NCBI GenBank assembly: GCA_003116995.1
Contig: BDSL01000183.1
Coordinates: 34,701-98,700 of the forward strand
Length of the DNA: 64,000 nt
From: Yamagishiella unicocca
Taxonomy: Eukaryota > Chlorophyta > Chlorophyceae > Chlamydomonadales > Volvocaceae
Direction of reading: 5' to 3'
Shown: piece after piece, positions 12,286 to 22,674 of the stretch
How the letters are laid out: each line of letters starts with the position of its first letter
How positions within the stretch are numbered: position 1 is the first letter of the stretch
Program-made: the position numbers and the translations under genes
Notes under the pieces: model-generated
Seen by the model: only the letters and a program-made list of their open reading frames with translations
The model's database searches: none
What the model was told of the DNA's origin: nothing

Positions 12286-13640
12286 TCGGGAACGGGTATC
12301 GGGTTGGGAACCAGCTCCACGAACGGGGCGCGCGCCAGCTTATGAGCCTTGGTGCCTCGCTGTCGGAAACACAGGGAGGGGGCCAGAGAGGGACCCCACT
12401 CCCAGGGTGGCGGCAACGGGAAGCCCGGGTACGGCCGGCGGTGAGGTTGTGCAGGGTCTACGAAGTCCCCAAGCCCGAGTTTGCCCACGTCGTGCCCTCG
12501 CACCGCCGTTTGCCGCAGCAACAGCATGCACTGGTGATCCCTCAACAGCAGTAGCCGCTCCAGCGAGGGGGCGGCTGGCCTGCACCATTAAGCCCCACAG
12601 GTACGCCACGAGTGCGCGGTAGCTATTGAAAGTACGTGGAAGGTATAAGGCTGCACGCTGGTGGTCCGCGCTTGCGTCGGTACTTGACATATTCTGAAAA
12701 ATACTAGTAAGCATTCGCGTAACAGCGGTCTCTGCTGTAGCACCTGGGCTTGCATCCCGTTGGGCTAATGCTTGTAGACAAACCTTGATGACTATGTCAT
12801 GGACGGTGTGATCGTCACTTGGTAGGCCATTGACACGGACCTTCTCGAACCTTCGGCTTGGTTCCCCCCCGTCAGCTCCTGGCAGGACTTTTGCACATTG
12901 ACATATTACTTAGTGGTCACGCTGGACGGACCGTGCTGTCATTGGTGAGGGCACCCGTCTTCTACTTTGTTTTATGCTATTTCGGTAAATTAGGTTTTCA
13001 GCTTGGTAAGGCACTGCCTTATGCGGTCGGTTGGCTGCTCCGTGACATGCTCCGTTCTCTGCTGGGTTTGGAAGCTTCCGTTAGGTGCTGCCTTATGCGG
13101 TCGGTAATCGGGTCCGTACCGTGCTACGTTGGCCCGGTCCGTTCCTGGTCCGTTCATAACGAACTGTAAAACGTAGCAAGCGATCCTCTCCGTTCCCGGC
13201 TCGGTTTAGGTCCGTGTCATTCGGGGTTACTTCTAAATGCAATGTACCGATAACCGAATAACTGATTCATTTATTGCGTCATGTAGTCCAAGGGCAACAC
13301 CTCAAGCACTCTGGGAATGGGCTGGTCCGTTTCCTCTCTGTTTCAGGCTCGGTTTAGGTCCGTTTTCTCAGTCCGTTTTGGTAGTTTTTGCTATCTGTTA
13401 TGCATTCCGTTTCCTGGTCCGTATGGGCCAAAAACCTAGCCCTGTTCGCCATTCTCCCGCTTGCCATTCTCCCATCGGCGGCCAACCTCGCTACGTCCGG
13501 TGTGCTTCAGCAGCGTCAGTTTCGCGGCTCAGTAGGGTACCCCCTGTTCCATAACATCTCACGTTCATTCGGTTTAAAGTTCCAGTTGAGCCGATTGTGG
13601 TCACTATGTCCCTCCTCAGCATCTTCGTACACATCACTCA
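12286..13640. other. Element interior without a supported gene
   Basis: AT content rises here and phrases such as TTATGCGGTCGG and GGTCCGTT recur (for example 13019 and 13093), giving a degenerate repetitive texture. No exon is supported. Confidence 0.4.
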
Positions 13641-14937
13641 TTGCTAGCTGAGGTGCCAACCCCGTGGAAGCAAGCAGCGGCACTGGTGATGCCGGTTTCC
13701 TCCCAGGGTATACCCCACGTTCTACCTGGGATAGAGGAAGTGGGGTCCATGCTCACCGCACGGTTGGGGTGGCGGTTGGGCGGGGGGGAGCCGCTGGCGC
13801 TGCGGGATATGACTGTTCGGGTTGGGACGGCTGTGCAACTGGTCGAGTTCGCGGACGCCCGGCGGGCCGCGCATGAGAAATTTGTGCGCGAAGCGCTTGG
13901 GGGTACCGGGCCAGTCCTGCCAGCGGTCCTGAATGCCTTGCAGCAAGTGTTCCGGCGGCTCTGGTCTGGCATGAAGTGGGAGCCGGCCTATAAGGAGGGA
14001 TGGTGGCGGTTGGCTGTGGATGGGATCCCCCTCCTCGGGAACTCTCATATGCGGACGGCAGCAGCAGCCCCCTGTGGGTGCGGTGTGCCGGCTGGAGAGT
14101 CTCCAGGGGCGGGTACCCCCCGCTTACACCACTTTTGGTTCTGCCCTGTGGCTCAAGCAGTGATTGCCCAACTCGAGACCCAGCGTGGTGCAGGGGTGAC
14201 ACGGGCACAAGTTTGGTTGGTGCAAGCACCTACCGGGGTACAGTCCTGCGTCTGGGATGTAGTAGTCCTGGCGGCTATTACTGCCATGGAGGTGGGGCGC
14301 CGGTTTATGGCAGCGGCCTTGACAAGGGCGGGGGCTGGTGGTCCCCCTCTTACTCCGGGTAGTGGTCTTCTGGATCGTGCCGTTCGCCATGGGGTGGTGG
14401 AGTTTTGGGCCCTGCTGAGGGGCTTTGCTGCGCTGGGGCTTCCCCAGAAAGGCTGGGATGCAGTGGGGCCTCGGCATCCTTTCTTGCGGGTTGTCGCCAA
14501 TCGCCTTGTGTGCGGGGGACCGGCTGAGGTACTGGTGGATTCCTGATCGGCTCGGGTTGTCTTGGGGAGCGGGGTTTCCCGTGCTTCATACTTTCTGGCT
14601 ATATAGGCGTGTTGAGCCCTGCTAGGGGTCCGTGCCTTATGGGATGAGAGGTGGCTGGTCCTGATGTTTGCATCGCTGCGGCGCTTCACTGGTTCGTCGG
14701 ATGCTGGGATGTTAGGTTGGTTGGTGGCCAGTTCCTGATAGGGGAGCCTCTAGTGCAAATTCCCCCTGGGGTGCTGGCTGCTGCTCTGTATGCCTACGGC
14801 CTGTCAATTTGGTGTTCTGGTGGTTTGCCTTTGTTTCGGTGCATGTCGGTTTTTGTTTCCTCCGTCTTGTTCAGTGTCAGGCGGTGCGCCCGATGGTTCT
14901 ACCTCTTGGTCTGGAACCCACTGTAACCGTTACAACT
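13641..14937 (+). pseudogene. 5'-truncated LINE: ORF2 C-terminus and 3' UTR
   Basis: The frame to 14546 encodes about 300 residues that align with the C-terminal end of the LINE ORF2 at 44820-48899. Shared features in order are a helix-rich lead-in, WWRLAVDGIPLLG against LWRLAMNGFHGFP, a CGCG zinc-knuckle start, RLHHFWFC, and VWDVV. This copy continues about 100 residues past the point where the 44.8-kb copy ends, so it shows the missing C-terminus of that family. The 3' UTR runs to about 14937 and ends near ACTGTAACCGTTAC. A related 3' tail lies at 61785-61855. There is no endonuclease or reverse transcriptase, and no ATG is needed for this remnant. The insertion lies inside the 8.1-18.6 kb element. 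Confidence 0.7.
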
Positions 14938-15517
14938 CAACAACATCACCCTCTGCAAAATCCTCTTCCGCGTCCTCATATACAGCCCAGTCTTCGGCCA
15001 TTTCTTCTGAAGAGGGAGAATCTTCTTCAGCAGATGACAGCTGCTGGTAATCAGGGATATTGAAGTTTGGCGCTGTACTATCAACAGGGCTTCCACCATG
15101 GCCAGGGTCGCCAGTACCATTACGTGTTGGGGTCGGGGTGTAATCGTTGAACGGCTGTCTGGTGCACTGAGTTACGTTACCAGAACTACCGCCACATGCA
15201 GAGTTTCCCATGCGAGTAGGCGGGGTATCGGCGTTGAACGGAGTGGGGACAAATCGACGACGTATCGGTAAGCTGGCTCGAAGAGATGAGTCGAAGGCGA
15301 TGGCAGGTGCTGTGTGCTGCCTTGCGACATCTTGCAGGAGCTGGCTCGCATACCTAGGACGTTTCTTAGGTACCGGCGGGATGATAGGTACACGTGTTCG
15401 TGTCAAACCCTCGTTGTCAGGCTCGCTCTCTAGGGCGCGGATTCCATCGTTCTGCATTTCACCATTATCCAAAACGAAGAGGACAAGGAGAGGTATGGCA
15501 ATCGTTCGACACCACAC
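14930..15517 (-). CDS. Unrecognised protein exon with acidic C-terminus
   Basis: An open frame of about 195 residues on the minus strand. A possible acceptor (GAAATGCAG) lies near its start, so the first ~22 hydrophobic residues may be intron rather than a membrane segment. The body is rich in Pro, Asn and Thr (for example PFNADTPPTRMGNSACGGSS) and the last 40 residues are strongly acidic (SSAEEDSPSSEEMAEDWAVY). The stop falls in the tail of the neighbouring LINE, so the true C-terminus may have been replaced. I recognise no family. It could be an accessory gene of the surrounding element, by position only. Confidence 0.35.
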   Translation of the reverse strand: MWCRTIAIPLLVLFVLDNGEMQNDGIRALESEPDNEGLTRTRVPIIPPVPKKRPRYASQLLQDVARQHTAPAIAFDSSLRASLPIRRRFVPTPFNADTPPTRMGNSACGGSSGNVTQCTRQPFNDYTPTPTRNGTGDPGHGGSPVDSTAPNFNIPDYQQLSSAEEDSPSSEEMAEDWAVYEDAEEDFAEGDVVEL

Positions 15518-15714
15518 GCACTGCTCGAGCCGAATGGCGGCCGCGAGTTGCGGTAAGCATTATGCACTCTGTCTGCTGTGCATTACATTAACCCTTTTAG
15601 GACGGCAGTATTCCCTTTCACCTAAGGCCTGTTGTAGAAAGGCGGCGCCCGGAACACTGCTACCGTACGCATTGTGTTGTACGGCGGCCGCGGCTAATTC
15701 ACCTTCGCGCGTGT

Positions 15715-16023
15715 ATGCCTCGGAAGCATCACACGGCGCTGATGCGTTTTCGTCTCGGCTGTTGGGATCTCGACGTAAGTCGTTTTGCACGTCGGCCGCG
15801 TAAGCCACGCGTTGAGAGAACGTGCCGAGTGTGCCGCGGGGATATGGTAGAAGACGAGTTTCATGTTCTTATGGAGTATCCCGTGTATGAGCCCCTCAGA
15901 CGAGCTGTAGATTTTCCTACTGGACAGGATATGCAAGTGGTGATGACTACGTGGGATCAGGTGAAACTAGGCAACCTTTTGGCTCAGATACAGAGGGCGC
16001 GGACAGAGTCATTAAGGGAATAA
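15715..16023 (+). pseudogene. LINE-type reverse transcriptase C-terminus (second family)
   Basis: About 100 residues with RCRLG-type lead-in (MRFRLGCWDLDVSRF) followed by TCRVCRGDMVEDEFHVLMEY and PVYEPLRRAV. This matches the zinc-knuckle end of many non-LTR reverse transcriptases (C-x2-C ... VED..H...EC..Y..LR). The last knuckle Cys is Tyr here (MEYP instead of ECP). The sequence differs from the CGCG...HHFW type at 13.6 and 48.7 kb, so it represents another LINE lineage. Upstream reverse transcriptase is absent. Stop TAA follows at 16021. Confidence 0.55.
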
Positions 16024-16324
16024 TCCCGATTTTCTAGTATTAGTTCTAGAAGTGCGCCCTTTGACGGACGTTCGTTATGGGGGGACGCATGCTACTGGCG
16101 CGAGCCAGTACGACATGTAATAAATCGTAATCCTAATTTACAATTCACCAAACCATTCACTCGTAGACTTTCCCTAACAACGAACTACTAACTACACTAA
16201 GACAATGTCCTGAATTATATGCAATTTGTATACAGCAGCGGTTGCGGGCATAGATCACTTTTGAAATTTTGGCGGGGAAAAAATGTACCGGTCAGATAAC
16301 GTTTCATCACACGAATAATTATCA

Positions 16325-17830
16325 GATGGAGGAGAAGACGATAGGAGAGCGCGAAGTGCTGGTGCGGCGGGGACAAGTAACGATCAGCCACGTGAGCGAA
16401 CATACGGAGCTGCTGGCCGAGGCCTCGACGGCCGAGGCGCAGGAGCTGACTGGCACAGAGGTCCTATCCATGCGCAAAATGGATACGCACCGCCTGAAGG
16501 TCGTATGGGGTCAGCGCCTACCTACAACGGAAAGAGTGACATCGAAAGTTTCCTTCAACTGCGGGGCGTGTCTGGCACTATCCTAAGCGCTCTAAGCGAC
16601 CGCGCTAAGGCCGAGCTGGCATCGGTGTTAAGGACCAGTAGAGAGACTTTCGAGACTCTGACATCTGCGCTGACAAGCGAGATCGAAGCGTCTGACAGCA
16701 ATCCGCGGGAGGCAGGGCTGTCCCTGCTGAAGGAGTACCACGTTCCACGAATGCAAGCAATCCAGTTACTGGATGCTATCGTCCCACCGAACAGCAGACG
16801 CGAGGCGAAGATGAAGAAGGAAAGCAGTGTCGGGTAAGCATACAGTAACTTAAGCAGTGAGTCTTTGCTTATGGAGTGCGGGTAGGTCCCCTATGCCGTC
16901 CCATCCCCCTTCCCCATTGGCGCAACGAATCATGAAGGCTTCATGTCTTACAGGCGACGAAATGGCGTCACTTGTCAACGAGGCAGTTGTGGAACAGCTG
17001 CAGCAGCCGCAGCCACCATGTGAGTAATGAAGGAGACCTCTACCCAACATGATGACACGTGTCACATCTTTTATAGTTTTGAAAATGTAACGGCTGAAGT
17101 GAATGTGTTGCAAAAGGGGTCTCAGGTAATGTCCAACATGAGGACGTCGTAGGTGGCGGGATTACGGAGACCTCATCCATTCCCTACTATTAACCGGTGG
17201 GCTTTTAATTTTTCGCAGGTGGGCTCGTGCCGCCGGGCTACAATGCCGATGCCACGGCTGGACAATTCGGCGCTTGGAAATCCAGACGACTATCCCGCAG
17301 ACGATGATGATGCGGCACCTCTGTACGCACCGGAGTCGAGGACGTCGACGATGGTAAGATACCCTGCATGATAGGATGCATCATGAACAGTATTTGATAT
17401 CACCATGTCCCTTATGTACACGACATTCAGGGGGGCGCCGCCAGCGCAGGCAGGTATGTCAAGTGGACTACGGGGCCCTTGCAGGCCTGAAAGTCCCCGC
17501 TAAAGGTGCGAATGTATTATGCATCCACGGCGTACTATTCCTTGCGAACTATACAACAAAATTTTCATTGTTACGGCAGGCGTTCCACTAGGCGGCAAAA
17601 AGGCAGCGGTGCCAAAGGCAGGAGGGAGCCAACTAGTTGCCGGTAAGAATCAAATTGTGGTATAAAACGGACACCCTTACATAAAAAAGGACACACATAA
17701 CACTACTGTGTGTATTCAGGTTCTGCTCCGTCAAATGGCGTACTACTTGCTGGTGGAGGCCGCAGTGGCAGCCATGGTGGACGTGGTGCTGGAGCAGCTC
17801 AGGGTGCCAATGCAGGTCGTCTGCCTGCTA
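16325..17830 (+). CDS. Unrecognised multi-exon gene inside the inverted-repeat element
   Basis: A first exon (about 16325-16833, donor CGG|GTAAGC) reads without stops as a Gly/Arg-rich N-terminus followed by an alpha-helical segment (SDIESFLQLRGVSGTILSAL, then AELASVLRTSRETFETL). Further exon-like blocks are bounded by good sites: 16954-17019 (CAG / GTGAGT), 17219-17352 (TTTCGCAG / GTAAGA), 17579-17642 (ACGGCAG / GTAAGA), and one starting at 17720 (ATTCAG). The reading phase of the small exons is ambiguous, so I give no full protein. Introns are AT-rich compared with exons. It lies just left of the right subterminal array, where CACTA-like elements often keep a gene, but no family is recognised. 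Confidence 0.35.
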
Positions 17831-17867
17831 GCCTTGTTGCTGCTAGGCGTCGGGCCGGTCATGGGCA

Positions 17868-18300
17868 GAGTTAGAACGAGCCGGTGAAGTGCAGCGAGAG
17901 GTAGACCGGGCTGGTCGAGGCCCGCGAGACCGGGCAGGTTATGGGCAGATAGAGTTAGACCGGGCCGGTGATGAAGTGCAGCGAGAGGTAGACCGGGCCG
18001 GTCGAGGGCCGCGAGACCGGGCCGGTTATGGGCAGATAGAGTTAGACCGGGCCGGTGAAGTGCAGCGAGAGGTAGACCGGGCCGGTCGAGGGCCGCGAGA
18101 CCGGGCCGGTTATGGGCAGAGTTAGACCAGGCCGGTGATGAAGTGCAGCGAGAGGTAGACCGGGCCGGTCGAGGCCCGCGAGACCGGGCCGGTTATGGGC
18201 AGATAGAGTTAGACCAAGCCGGTGAAGTGCAGCGAGAGGTAGACCGGGCCGGTCGAGATAGACCGGTGTACCCGCCAAGGGCTGCGATAGACCGGTCCGG
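17868..18300. repeat. 81-88 bp tandem array with AGACCGGGCCGGT motifs
   Basis: About five units, each starting GAGTTAGACC and containing three copies of a GACCGGGCCGGT-like motif, begin near 17870, 17951, 18039, 18119 and 18207. Units differ by a 3-bp GAT insertion and by presence of AGATA. The motif is the reverse complement of the one in the left 112-bp array. The array ends in ACCGGTCCGGTCTACCG near 18290. Confidence 0.9.
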
Positions 18301-18568
18301 TCTACCGCAGTGTTAGATGACGACAGGCCACCGTGTAATGAATGAAATCTCTGATAATGGCATCCGCCTCAATGCGTCATAACACCATTCATAATAGTGC
18401 TCGTAAGGGTCTTACGAGTCGTAAGTCGTAACTGTTTACGAGGCTTTTAGTTCTTTATAAGACGTTAGGTATGTTAACTACTTAAACAGTCGTTGGAGTC
18501 GTAACACCCTCGTAACGTCGTTACGACTCCTAGGAGCCCTTTACGACGATTTGGCTGCCATAGGGTAT

Positions 18569-19912
18569 CGGGGATATGTGACCAGGACTCGCGAGCGCGC
18601 TTCGTGCGTGCTGCTGCTCCCCTTTTATAACCCGCAAGATGTAAATTAACCAATGCTCCCCGCAGGCTACAGGTCGCGGACCTTCATTCGGATGCTGGCG
18701 ATGCGGGGGCGACGAGATGTGCCGCTGCTGCTGCCGCGGTTAGATGGTTGCTGGACGCAAGCCAAGGCTCAATTCAAGCAACGGCGGCATGGGACGTCAT
18801 CATCAGGTGTTGAGAGGAGAACGGTGAAATGGTACGGCTCCCAAATGGAGTTCATGGATGGGATTGGTGGGCTGGCAAGGCAGCAAGGGGCCGTCGTCAC
18901 GTGGGGGCTTGGGTGGCATGTGTTGGGCGGGGGTAAAAATAAGATCCGCAAAAGCATGTGCTGGGGAATGTGCGTTGGGTCTCAGGTCCCGCGAAGGTAG
19001 GCGGAAGATTTTTCAACCTGCGGAGCTCATCGATCGACATCACCAAGAAGGAACGATGTACGGCAACTCGCCTTCGTCCTGCAGCTGAGGCGATTCATCA
19101 TCTCGGGGCCTTTGCTCGGACAAGACCCCGTTGGCAGGTGGGTTCGTCGCGAGTTACATGCGATTGCATTGGTAGGGTTTTGTTGTCGGAATCGCCTCTT
19201 TCTGGGACATCCGGGATATGTGAACAGGACTTACGTAGCGCGCTTCACGCTGTCGCTCCCCGTTATTTTTACTCGCATGACCTTAGGTAACCAACGAACC
19301 AATCAGTGCTCCCGCGCAGCAGCAGGTTGCAGGTGGCGGAGCGAGCTTAATCCGGATGCTGGCGATGCGGGGGCGACGAGATGTGCCGCTGCTGCTGCCG
19401 CGGTTAGATGGTTGCTGGACGCAAGCCAAGGCTCAATTCAAGCAATGGCGGCATGGGACGTCATCATCAGGTGTTCAGAAGAGAACGGTGAAATGGTACG
19501 GCTCCCAAATGGAGTTCATGGATGGGATTGGTGGGCTGGCAAGGCAGCACGCAAGGGGCCGTCCTCACGTGGGGGCTTGGGTGGCATGTGTTGGGCGGGG
19601 GTAAAAATAAGATCCGCAAAAGCATGTGCTGGGGAATGTGCGTTGGGTCTCAGGTCCCGCGAAGGTAGGCGGAAGCGTTTTCAACCTGCGGAGCTCATCG
19701 ATCGACATCACCAAGAAGGAACGATGTACGGCAACTCGCCTTCGTCCTGCAGCTGAGGCGATTCATCATCTCGGGGCCTTTGCTCGGACAAGACCCCGTT
19801 GGCAGGTGGGTTCGTCGCGAGTTACATGCGATTGCATTGGTAGGGTTTTGTTGTCGGAATCGCCTCTTTCTGGGACATCCGGGATATGTGAACAGGACTT
19901 ACGTAGCGTGTA
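18569..19912. repeat. Two-copy tandem duplication, 663-bp period
   Basis: GATGCTGGCGATGCGGGGGC occurs at 18691 and again at 19354, and the following ~540 bp is nearly identical. The phrase GGGATATGTGAACAGGACTT ends each unit (near 19213 and 19880), and a diverged form precedes the first unit (18570), directly beside the right end of the inverted-repeat element. Both copies contain a possible spliced exon (acceptor GCAG before GGTTGC/GCTACA, donor CATCAG|GTGTT), but no protein family is recognised. The second copy joins the transposase remnant at about 19912. Confidence 0.85.
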
Positions 19913-21676
19913 GAGGCCCTCACCTGGTGTTTAAAGGCAAAGGAGTTGCCATTCTTGGAGAGTAACTTGCCACGCCACTGGCTGGACTTGGATGTAACTT
20001 TTAGACCAACCAGGATACGGACGATGTACTCTGAGGGGCATCTGTCGGTTGACCACTGGTCCCATAGCCACACCATGAACTCGTGGAACTGTGATTCATA
20101 ACCCGCACAGTGCTGCATGTACATCATGTGCAACTCGTAGAACGCTGCATCAGACAACAGGGCACGATGTGACCGCTTGAAACCCACTAATGAAGCCATC
20201 TCCTCCATCTGCACCTCGGGCTCACAGCTGTTGTCAACCATCCAGTATTGTTGCTGCTGAGAGGTGAGGGTGCCAGCAGATCCAGGCTCTGGCATTGGCT
20301 CAGAGAAGATGCACTGATCTGGCTGTACTTCGCTTGCCAGCATGGCGGACTCCATCTGCATCCAGCTGAACACGCAAGTGGTCTCTGGTGTGTCTTTTTT
20401 CTTCATGAGCAGGACCAAGTGGTGCCAGAGGGCCTCATACCCCCACATTGCAGTGGTGTAGCTGGGTCCCAAGTGATCGAGCCGCTCTGCAAGGTGTATA
20501 AGCTGGTGTAGCTTCATGTCCATCTCACAGCAGGGCAGATGCAGCTCGACCAGGGTAACTGCACGTGCTATTCCATCTAGAATGAGTGGACAGTCTTCAC
20601 GGGGCACGGCTTTGTCCAGAAGGAAGGATACGCTGCATAAAAGCTGCTGCATAGTCTGGAGTTGTAGTGGATCGATACCCGTCCCATGGGCAAAAAGGTA
20701 GGCACCATAAGGACTTGTCAACAAGCACCATGTGTGCATCTTGACACCCTTGCCCTTCTTGAACACGCTGAGCAGTCTGGAACCACCACCATCACGAGCA
20801 GGCAGTATCACCGCAAATGATGCTACAGCTGACTTGATTTTGGCATGTCCATCAGTAGTGACCACCCATGGCATGTTGACCCAAGTACGGTTGTTGACAA
20901 CCTCATCATGCCTGCATGCGATGCAGGATGGCCATGGGCTTGTGTTTTCAAGGAAATTCCAAGGCCCAATAACTCTATCCATAAAGAGAAAACCCCCAGG
21001 GCACTTACAGCAGGACGGCAGGTGTCACACGCTGCCCAGACGTTGCCAGCTTAAACAAATCCCTGGTTGTATTTGCGATGGTGTGCATCGGATCATAGTG
21101 CAGGCCATGCTGTACACTAAACTCCTCCAGGTCAAGAAGCGCACAGTGATGCAGGGCCTGCATTTAGGGGCACATCACATGGTACACGTAGTACCAGTTG
21201 CCAAGCAGGCAAGCAAGCAGCAATATACTGTGATACCTTACCGGGCCTGGTGCTATGCTGCCAGGCTCAAGGGGTGCCTGCGTCAAGCAAACAAGATTAG
21301 GTTTAATGAAGCAGGTCTGGGGACTGCAACACAGAGAGGACAGCACAGTCACCTTAGATTTGGCGAGGAGGTCAGCCTTTGTCCGGGGAGCAGGTGGCAT
21401 GTCACCTGGATTCCGCTGAATAGAAGTGGGCTGTACAACAACAGTGGTAGGAGCTGTGGTGTTAGTACCTGCATTCCGCTGCTGGGCTGTGGGTGGCTGA
21501 TCCTTTGTTTTATCTTGAGCTACTGGTGCAATTTTGTTGTTGAGACAGCATGCCTTGACACGCAAGCTGTCTCCGTTATGGAGCCAACGATAGGCACTGC
21601 TAGACTTGTTGCTCATGAAGTCAAAGCACAAGCTTACACAGAGTGCTTGTGAGGATATCATGCTTTTTAAGTACAA
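19913..21676 (-). pseudogene. CACTA/EnSpm TNP2 transposase, C-terminal half (DUF4218)
   Basis: Three phase-consistent minus-strand exons: about 21676-21353 (ends GDMPPAPRTKADLLAK, donor AAG|GTGACT), 21157-21009 (contains YDPMHTIANTTRDLFKL, the conserved D-x-MH block of TNP2 transposases, donor CT|GTAAGT) and 20974-19913 (CTA joined across the intron). The last exon carries the DUF4218 signature: KLHQLIHLAERLDHLGP followed by MWGYEALWHHLVLLMKKKD, as in plant CACTA transposases. Upstream of the first exon the expected catalytic core is missing on this strand and lies inverted at 21.65-22.67 kb. The 3' end is cut by the 663-bp repeat; the open frame continues to 19822 only through that repeat. 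Confidence 0.75.
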
Positions 21677-22673
21677 GTCATATGTGGTCCCAGAGAATGA
21701 GCGGCCTGTGAAGTTTTATCAGTTTCTTACCTTCCTCGAGGATCAGGGTCGACTCATGGACTGCCACTTTGTGGAGTACGAGTACTGCAAGAAGTGTGGT
21801 ACACTCTACAGTGGCGAGGACCATGCCAGCCCCATCTGTCTCAACCCCTCATGTGCGGAGATGCGACATGGAAACACCAGCAAAATCAATTACCGGTAGG
21901 CATGGCTGAGTGTGGGCTTGGACCAAATGATTTGGTTGCTTATTAACCTCTAGCTGTGTCATGCAGGCCTGTGCGGGATTACGCCAAACGAATGTATGCA
22001 TCTGAGCCACATGCCAAGGCGCTTCGTCAGCATGTGGATGCAACCCAGGAACAGGGTGTTGCAGATGGGTTCCTCTGTGATATCACCGATGGGCAGGCAT
22101 ACACAGCCATCAGGAATTCATTGCAGGACACCCGCCCACTGCAAGACACCGACATGCTACTGGGTGTTTTCAGTGATGGAGTTCTGGCCTTCAAGGATGA
22201 CAATAGCTACTCTGTCTATCCGGTTGCCATCACCTGCTACAACTTTGGGCGTGACATCCGGCAAGTTCCTGTGAGAGCTGCTTACTTGCGTGCGACCACT
22301 GCCCTCACATCTGCATCACCTGTCTCCATGTAGGTACAAACCTGGTCTCACGACCATCGTGGGTATCTTACCGGGTACACGTAAGAAGGATGAGAAGGAG
22401 CGACCCAGGATTGCATCTGTCCTAAACTTGCTGAGCAGGGAGCTCCAAAGCCTGGGTACTCATGGTGTTGACGTTTTTGACGCAGCTACCGGTGGCTACA
22501 TCAATGTCCGTGTCTTCGCAATAACAGCTGGGGCAGATTACCGTGGGTTGGAGGACATGCTTGGCATCACCGGTGCACCCTGCATGACATATGGCTGCTA
22601 TCGGTGCTGGCTCGAGGGGTCAAAGGGGCCGCACAAGATTCTGTATGGTGGGTCGCCACACAGTGTCTCATAG
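21640..22673 (+). pseudogene. CACTA/EnSpm TNP2 transposase core, inverted relative to the rest of the gene
   Basis: Three exons on the plus strand: about 21640-21895 (CEDIMLFKYKSYV, then a CKKCG...C...C zinc cluster), 21967-22260 and 22334 to about 22650. Exon 2 ends in the TNP2 block LGVFSDGVLAFKDDNSYS with VYPVAITCYNFGRDIR. Exon 3 begins YKPGLTTIVGILPGTRKK and runs to a C-x4-C-x2-C cluster. The first intron is GT-AG (CG|GTAGGC ... ATGCAG|G). The second has a GC donor (CG|GCAAGT ... TGTAG|G) and restores Arg-Tyr-Lys, exactly where the family has RYKP. The gene's N-terminal and C-terminal parts lie on the opposite strand on both sides. Confidence 0.75.
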
Positions 22674-22674
22674 C

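Larger units (their letters stand above)
8129..18565. mobile_element. 10.4-kb element with terminal inverted repeats and a TAT target duplication
   Basis: The left end reads CCCTATGGCAGCCAAATCGT and continues CGTAAAGG. The reverse complement of the right end, starting at 18565, reads the same for about 28 bp. TAT flanks both ends (8126-8128 and 18566-18568). About 200 bp inside each end is rich in CGTAA/TTACG motifs, and further in lie two tandem arrays that share the motif ACCGGCCCGGT in opposite orientations. Inverted ends, a 3-bp target duplication and subterminal transposase-binding repeats are typical of CACTA/EnSpm elements, but the end does not begin with CACTA. No complete transposase lies inside, so this would be a non-autonomous or composite element. 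Its interior holds LINE remnants and an unidentified spliced gene. Confidence 0.65.

Noticed and set aside
8554..12622. Many long ORFs (up to 329 codons) on both strands
   Set aside because: They arise because the 112-bp satellite has few stops in any frame. The translation is the same short text in rotating frames, with no start context or family.
8655..18300. Tandem arrays as possible CRISPR
   Set aside because: Units are contiguous without unique spacers, there are no cas genes, and the setting is eukaryotic.
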